64,000 bases of DNA, from contig NZ_CP028487.1 of NCBI RefSeq assembly GCF_003048255.1, positions 1,488,001 through 1,552,000 on the forward strand, given 5' to 3'. Under the pieces are notes generated by a model. That model was not told where the DNA came from. It was given only the letters and a program-made list of their open reading frames with translations, and did not search any database. The translations under genes and the position numbers were made by a program. Positions 59,654 through 64,000 of the stretch are shown here, one piece after another (within the stretch, counting starts at the first letter, position 1; every line of letters begins with the position of its first letter). Source of the stretch: Yersinia massiliensis (lineage in GTDB: Bacteria > Pseudomonadota > Gammaproteobacteria > Enterobacterales > Enterobacteriaceae).

Positions 59654-60904
59654 ATGAACAATCATCAAATTCCCCAAGCCACGTCGCCTTTGGCCGCGTG
59701 GCTTGACTATCTTGAGCACTTGCATTCTCAGCCGATTGAGCTGGGTTTGGAGCGCGTAAAACAGGTTGCTGAGCGTCTTGATCTGCTTAAACCTGCCCCG
59801 ACCGTATTCACCATTGCCGGCACAAATGGCAAAGGCACCACTTGCTGTACCCTTGAATCAATTCTACTGGCAGCCGGTCTGCGAGTGGGGGTGTATAGCT
59901 CGCCACATCTTTTACGTTACACCGAGCGCGTTCGCATTCAGGGGCAAGAGCTATCTGAAGCCGAACATAGCCACGCGTTTGCCCATGTTGAAGCTGGGCG
60001 CGAGGGTATCTCGCTGACTTACTTCGAATTTGGCACGTTATCAGCACTGCAACTCTTTAAGCAGGCTAAGCTTGATGTGGTGATTCTTGAAGTGGGGCTA
60101 GGTGGGCGATTGGATGCAACCAACATTGTTGATTCTGATGTGGCTGCTGTCACCAGCATTGCGATAGACCACACCGACTGGTTGGGCTTTGATCGCGAGA
60201 GCATTGGGCGCGAAAAAGCAGGGGTATTCCGTGCAGGAAAACCGGCTATCGTGGGCGAACCTGATATGCCGCAGTCTATTGCTGATGTCGCTGAAAAGCT
60301 CGGCGCTCAACTGTATCAGCGCAATAAAGCGTGGCAATTTAGCCAGCAAGAACAGCATTGGAACTGGCAGTGCGGCGATCATCAATGGGCGAATTTACCG
60401 TTACCCAATGTGCCGTTGGCGAATGCGGCCACGGCATTGGCCGTATTGTATTATTCCGGTCTGCCATTGAGTGAAGCTGCGGTGCATCAAGGTTTACTGG
60501 CTGCCCGTTTACCGGGACGTTTCCAGATAGTCAGTGAGCAACCCTTGCTGATTTTGGATGTAGCTCATAACCCGCACGCTGCACGTTATTTGACTGATAG
60601 GCTGGCCCAATTGCCGAAAAAAGGTCAAGTACGGGCAGTGGTGGGGATGCTATCAGATAAAGATATTGGCGGGACGTTGGCGTGTTTATCTGAACAGGTC
60701 GACGAATGGTATTGTGCGCCGTTAGAAGGCCCGCGTGGGGCCACGGCTGCGCAATTAGCTGAACACCTTAGCCGTCCCCGCGTATTTAATGATGTCGAAA
60801 CGGCTTGGCGACAGGCCATGCAGGATGCAGCACCACAGGATGTGGTCATTGTCTGTGGCTCTTTCCATACAGTCGCCCATGTGATGGCCGCATTGAGTCT
60901 GTAG
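59654..60904 (+). CDS. folC: Dihydrofolate/folylpolyglutamate synthase FolC
   Basis: Bifunctional Mur-ligase-family enzyme that makes dihydrofolate and adds glutamates to folates. ATP-binding motif TIAGTNGKGTT (near residue 54), HTDWLG region and VAHNPHAARYL. The ATG at 59654 gives a start (MNNHQIPQATSPLAAWL) colinear with E. coli FolC; a GTG at 59642 would add four residues. 416 residues. Confidence 0.95.
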   Translation: MNNHQIPQATSPLAAWLDYLEHLHSQPIELGLERVKQVAERLDLLKPAPTVFTIAGTNGKGTTCCTLESILLAAGLRVGVYSSPHLLRYTERVRIQGQELSEAEHSHAFAHVEAGREGISLTYFEFGTLSALQLFKQAKLDVVILEVGLGGRLDATNIVDSDVAAVTSIAIDHTDWLGFDRESIGREKAGVFRAGKPAIVGEPDMPQSIADVAEKLGAQLYQRNKAWQFSQQEQHWNWQCGDHQWANLPLPNVPLANAATALAVLYYSGLPLSEAAVHQGLLAARLPGRFQIVSEQPLLILDVAHNPHAARYLTDRLAQLPKKGQVRAVVGMLSDKDIGGTLACLSEQVDEWYCAPLEGPRGATAAQLAEHLSRPRVFNDVETAWRQAMQDAAPQDVVIVCGSFHTVAHVMAALSL

Positions 60905-61020
60905 TGGTGTCGATTTTATAACCGATTGAATATAGACCTAAAATAGTGGGTGCTACACAGCGGTAGTCAGCGAACGTAGCTGTAGCATCCAGTATCACAG
61001 GCAAAGTTTGGGGAGTGCGA

Positions 61021-61740
61021 GTGGCAAGTAAGTTCCAGAACCGTTTAGTCGGGACCATCATTCTAGTCGCGTTAGGCGTGATTGTGCTGCCGGGGCTGCT
61101 CGATGGCAAAAAGAAGCATTATGAGGATGAGTTCGCCGCCATTCCATTAGTGCCAAAACCCGGTGATAGCCAAGAGATTGATGCGGTTCCGCCGGTCAGT
61201 CAGCCTTTGCCTATCGCGCCGCCGGAAGGCGCGGCACAAGCGGTGGAAGTCCCGAAAGATGATTCCGTCTCTCAGGCCGCGAACGATGCCGGTAACCGGC
61301 CAACTGAGCCCCTTATTGTCTCACCACCGCCGATGCAAAATAAGCCGGTTGAGGTGAAACCTGTGGAGAAGAAACCGGTTGAGATCAAGCCAGCTCCGGT
61401 AGAGAAAAAACCGCAGGAAGTGAAACCCAAACCCGAGGTTAAGCCAGAAGCACAGCCGGAGAGCAAACCCGTCACAGAAGAGAAAGCACCGGTCGGACAG
61501 GCTTATGTCGTCCAACTGGGGGCGTTGAAAAATGCCGCTAAAGTGAATGAGGTTGTTGCCACATTACGTCTGTCTGGTCATCGGGCTTATACCGTACCCG
61601 CGACCCCTGTTCAGGGCCAGATAACCCGTATTTTTGTCGGGCCGGATGCGTCAAAACAAAAACTGCAATCAGCGTTGCCTGAGCTTAATTCATTAAGCGG
61701 CCTAAATGGACAGGTTAAGTCCTACAGCACGGGGCGTTAA
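61021..61740 (+). CDS. dedD: Cell-division SPOR protein DedD
   Basis: Inner-membrane protein that goes to the septum through its SPOR domain, which binds denuded glycan. A short cytoplasmic start (ASKFQNRL) is followed by a membrane helix (about 9-25), a long Pro/Lys/Glu/Val linker with KPVEKKPVEIKPAPVEKK repeats (about 100-155) and the SPOR domain (about 162-239). It uses the GTG at 61021, five bases after GGGAG; GTG at 61015 is less likely. 239 residues. Confidence 0.92.
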   Translation: MASKFQNRLVGTIILVALGVIVLPGLLDGKKKHYEDEFAAIPLVPKPGDSQEIDAVPPVSQPLPIAPPEGAAQAVEVPKDDSVSQAANDAGNRPTEPLIVSPPPMQNKPVEVKPVEKKPVEIKPAPVEKKPQEVKPKPEVKPEAQPESKPVTEEKAPVGQAYVVQLGALKNAAKVNEVVATLRLSGHRAYTVPATPVQGQITRIFVGPDASKQKLQSALPELNSLSGLNGQVKSYSTGR

Positions 61741-61806
61741 GGTCTCGCGTGGCATGACGATGTCTGGTCACGCGGGGGTTGCGAATGAAGTATGTGAGCT
61801 AAGTTT

Positions 61807-61843
61807 GTGCGACGATTGTTGTTTTTAAAATCGTCGCACTTTA
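61807..61843 (+). terminator. Terminator-like stem after dedD
   Basis: Perfect 11-bp stem GTGCGACGATT (61807-61817) / AATCGTCGCAC (61829-61839), followed by TTTAATTT. Separates folC-dedD from the cvpA-purF promoter. Confidence 0.7.
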
Positions 61844-61868
61844 ATTTGTCATGGGGTCAGAAACCCCT

Positions 61869-61897
61869 ACGCAAACGTTTTCTTTTTCTGTTAGAAT
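61869..61897 (+). promoter_or_regulatory. PurR box and promoter of cvpA-purF
   Basis: ACGCAAACGTTTTCTT (61869-61884) matches the PurR operator ACGCAAACGTTTNCNT exactly; a TAGAAT -10 element lies at 61892-61897. Purine repression of cvpA-purF is expected, as in E. coli. Confidence 0.9.
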
Positions 61898-61942
61898 TCG
61901 CCGCGAACAGGATGCAGCGGTGATTTCGTCATTGGAATAGCC

Positions 61943-62452
61943 ATGGTCTGGATTGATTACGTCATTATAGGGATTATCGGATTTTCTGCGTTGGTCAGCT
62001 TAATCCGAGGGTTTGTCCGTGAAGCATTGTCACTTGTAACATGGGGATGTGCGTTTTTCGTTGCCAGCCATTTTTACAGTTACCTTGCTGTCTACTTCAC
62101 TCGTTTTGAGGATGAAGTGGTCCGTAACGGAATTGCTATCGGCATTTTGTTCATCGCGACATTGATCGTCGGGGCTATTGTTAACTATGTGATTGGTTCA
62201 CTGGTTGAGCGTACTGGGTTATCAGGAACAGACAGGGTATTAGGGATCTGTTTTGGGGCGCTGAGAGGTGTTCTGATTGTCTCTGCCATGTTGTTCTTCC
62301 TCGATACGTTTACCGGTTTCTCGCAAAGTGAAGACTGGAAACAGTCGCAATTAATCCCGCAGTTCAGTTATATCATCAGGTGGTTCTTTGACTACCTGCA
62401 GAGCACGTCGAGTTTCTTACCGGATCAACTACCGATTCGGAGCGGCTTATGA
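61943..62452 (+). CDS. cvpA: CvpA membrane protein
   Basis: Inner-membrane protein of 169 residues with four hydrophobic segments ([22 protein letters not shown] start). First described as needed for colicin V export; more recently linked to bile and envelope stress tolerance. Co-transcribed with purF from the PurR-controlled promoter, 12 bases upstream of purF. Confidence 0.93.
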   Translation: MVWIDYVIIGIIGFSALVSLIRGFVREALSLVTWGCAFFVASHFYSYLAVYFTRFEDEVVRNGIAIGILFIATLIVGAIVNYVIGSLVERTGLSGTDRVLGICFGALRGVLIVSAMLFFLDTFTGFSQSEDWKQSQLIPQFSYIIRWFFDYLQSTSSFLPDQLPIRSGL

Positions 62453-62464
62453 GGAAAAGACAAC

Positions 62465-63982
62465 ATGTGCGGTATTGTCGGTATCGCCGGTTTTGCACCG
62501 GTAAACCAGTCGATTTATGATGCGCTGACGGTGCTTCAGCACCGAGGCCAGGATGCTGCGGGCATCGTTACCATTGATGCCCATAACGGGTTCCGGCTGC
62601 GTAAAGCAAACGGCTTGGTGAAGGATGTATTTGAAACCCGGCATATGCTGCGCTTACAGGGGAATATGGGTATTGGCCATGTTCGTTACCCGACAGCTGG
62701 CAGTTCCAGTGCTTCCGAGGCTCAGCCTTTCTACGTTAATTCACCGTTTGGCATTACCTTGGCACATAACGGTAATCTGACTAACGCTCACCAGCTGAGA
62801 AAGAAATTATTCGAAGTTTCTCGCCGTCATGTGAATACCACGTCTGACTCAGAAATTTTGCTGAATATTTTTGCCAGTGAATTGGACCGCTTCCAACATT
62901 ATCCGTTGGAGTCTGACAACATTTTTGCCGCTGTTGCCGCTACGCATCAGCTCATTCGCGGTGCTTATGCGTGCGTCGCGATGATTATCGGCCATGGCAT
63001 GGTCGCCTTCCGTGATCCGAATGGGATTCGCCCGCTGGTGATTGGTAAACGCACATTGGTTGATGGCCGCAATGAGTATATGGTCGCTTCTGAAAGTGTG
63101 GCACTCGATACCCTTGGTTTCGAATTCCTGCGTGATGTTGCGCCAGGTGAAGCGGTGTATATCACCGAAAAAGGCCAGTTGTTCACTCGCCAATGCGCTG
63201 AAAATCCAAAATACAATCCATGCCTGTTTGAGTATGTCTACTTTGCTCGCCCTGACTCCTTTATGGACAAAATTTCTGTTTACAGTGCACGTGTGCGCAT
63301 GGGCCAGAAGTTGGGCGCGAAAATTGCCAAACAGTGGGAAGATTTAGATATCGATGTGGTTATCCCTATCCCTGAAACCTCTTGCGATATTGCGCTGGAG
63401 ATTGCTCGAATTCTGGATAAACCTTACCGCCAAGGTTTTGTGAAAAACCGCTATGTTGGCCGTACTTTCATCATGCCGGGTCAGCAAGAACGCCGTAAAT
63501 CGGTGCGTCGTAAACTGAATGCTAACCGTGCAGAATTCCGCGATAAGAACGTGTTATTGGTGGATGATTCGATTGTGCGGGGCACCACATCAGAGCAGAT
63601 CGTTGAGATGGCACGTGAAGCGGGAGCGAAAAAAGTCTATTTTGCCTCAGCCGCACCTGAAATCCGTTTCCCTAACGTGTATGGGATCGATATGCCGAGC
63701 GCCAATGAGTTAATCGCTCATGGTCGTGAAGTGGATGAGATTCGCCAGTTAATTGGTGCCGACGCGCTGATTTTCCAAGATCTTACTGATCTTATCGAAG
63801 CTGTACGCGAAGATAACCCCGATATCACTCAGTTTGAATGTTCCGTCTTTAATGGCGTTTACGTCACTAAAGATGTGGATCAGAGCTATCTAGAGTATCT
63901 GGAATCGTTACGTAACGATGATGCGCAAGCATTACGTAATCATAACGAAGCGGAAAATCTTGAGATGCATAACGAGGGTTGA
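62465..63982 (+). CDS. purF: Amidophosphoribosyltransferase PurF
   Basis: First committed step of purine synthesis: moves glutamine amide nitrogen onto PRPP. The N-terminal nucleophile cysteine follows the initiator Met (MCGIVGIAG); the PRPP loop is in [18 protein letters not shown] (near residue 366). The 505 residues equal E. coli PurF. Ends 18 bases before the window edge. Confidence 0.98.
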   Translation: MCGIVGIAGFAPVNQSIYDALTVLQHRGQDAAGIVTIDAHNGFRLRKANGLVKDVFETRHMLRLQGNMGIGHVRYPTAGSSSASEAQPFYVNSPFGITLAHNGNLTNAHQLRKKLFEVSRRHVNTTSDSEILLNIFASELDRFQHYPLESDNIFAAVAATHQLIRGAYACVAMIIGHGMVAFRDPNGIRPLVIGKRTLVDGRNEYMVASESVALDTLGFEFLRDVAPGEAVYITEKGQLFTRQCAENPKYNPCLFEYVYFARPDSFMDKISVYSARVRMGQKLGAKIAKQWEDLDIDVVIPIPETSCDIALEIARILDKPYRQGFVKNRYVGRTFIMPGQQERRKSVRRKLNANRAEFRDKNVLLVDDSIVRGTTSEQIVEMAREAGAKKVYFASAAPEIRFPNVYGIDMPSANELIAHGREVDEIRQLIGADALIFQDLTDLIEAVREDNPDITQFECSVFNGVYVTKDVDQSYLEYLESLRNDDAQALRNHNEAENLEMHNEG

Positions 63983-64000
63983 TACCCGCAACGGATTAAG

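Overview
This window is chromosomal DNA of a gamma-proteobacterium, most probably a Yersinia. Nearly every protein is a close relative of the Escherichia coli protein of the same name, and from argW to purF the gene order follows the E. coli 50-53 min region. The Yersinia assignment is inferred from that backbone and from family-level resemblance; the species cannot be fixed from the sequence alone. No complete prophage, insertion sequence or CRISPR array is visible, and all recognised genes look intact except narI, which is cut by the left edge.

Positions 1-13300 hold anaerobic respiration genes. A leftward narK-narG-narH-narJ-narI block encodes membrane nitrate reductase and a nitrate/nitrite transporter. 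Divergent from it is narL, a nitrate response regulator with no narX sensor beside it. After an AT-rich gap come torY-torZ, a pentahaem cytochrome c and a periplasmic molybdoreductase. Perfect FNR boxes lie upstream of narK and upstream of torY.

Positions 13400-22830 hold tRNA-Arg(CCT) (argW), yfdC (formate/nitrite transporter family), a complete ccmABCDEFGHI cytochrome c maturation operon with separate ccmH and ccmI, and mlaA. The ccm cluster makes the haem-bearing cytochromes needed by torY. A NarL-like 7-2-7 heptamer pair lies between yfdC and ccmA, which suggests nitrate control of c-type cytochrome assembly.

Positions 22870-31990 hold a MazEF-like toxin-antitoxin pair placed between two identical 29-base terminators, then fatty-acid genes (fadL, yfcZ, fadIJ) with FadR-type palindromes, the phosphatase sixA, an orphan protein resembling the HCBP-related domain of RTX toxins, and smrB. 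Positions 32168-40581 are housekeeping: prmB, aroC, mepA, yfcA, epmC, yfcL, mnmC and fabB, the last with FadR- and FabR-type sites.

Positions 40990-54000 are more mosaic: a PAS-GGDEF diguanylate cyclase, an amino-acid racemase, a periplasmic histidine acid phosphatase, an anion permease, flk, an scsABCD copper/thiol redox locus, a NADPH-oxidase-like membrane flavocytochrome followed by a translationally coupled 31-residue membrane protein, and a divergent EamA transporter/AraC regulator pair. Positions 54372-63982 return to the conserved backbone: pdxB, usg, truA, dedA, accD, folC, dedD, cvpA and purF. A dispersed repeat family of about 120-125 bp occurs in tandem after yfcL and after the AraC gene, with a fragment before folC.
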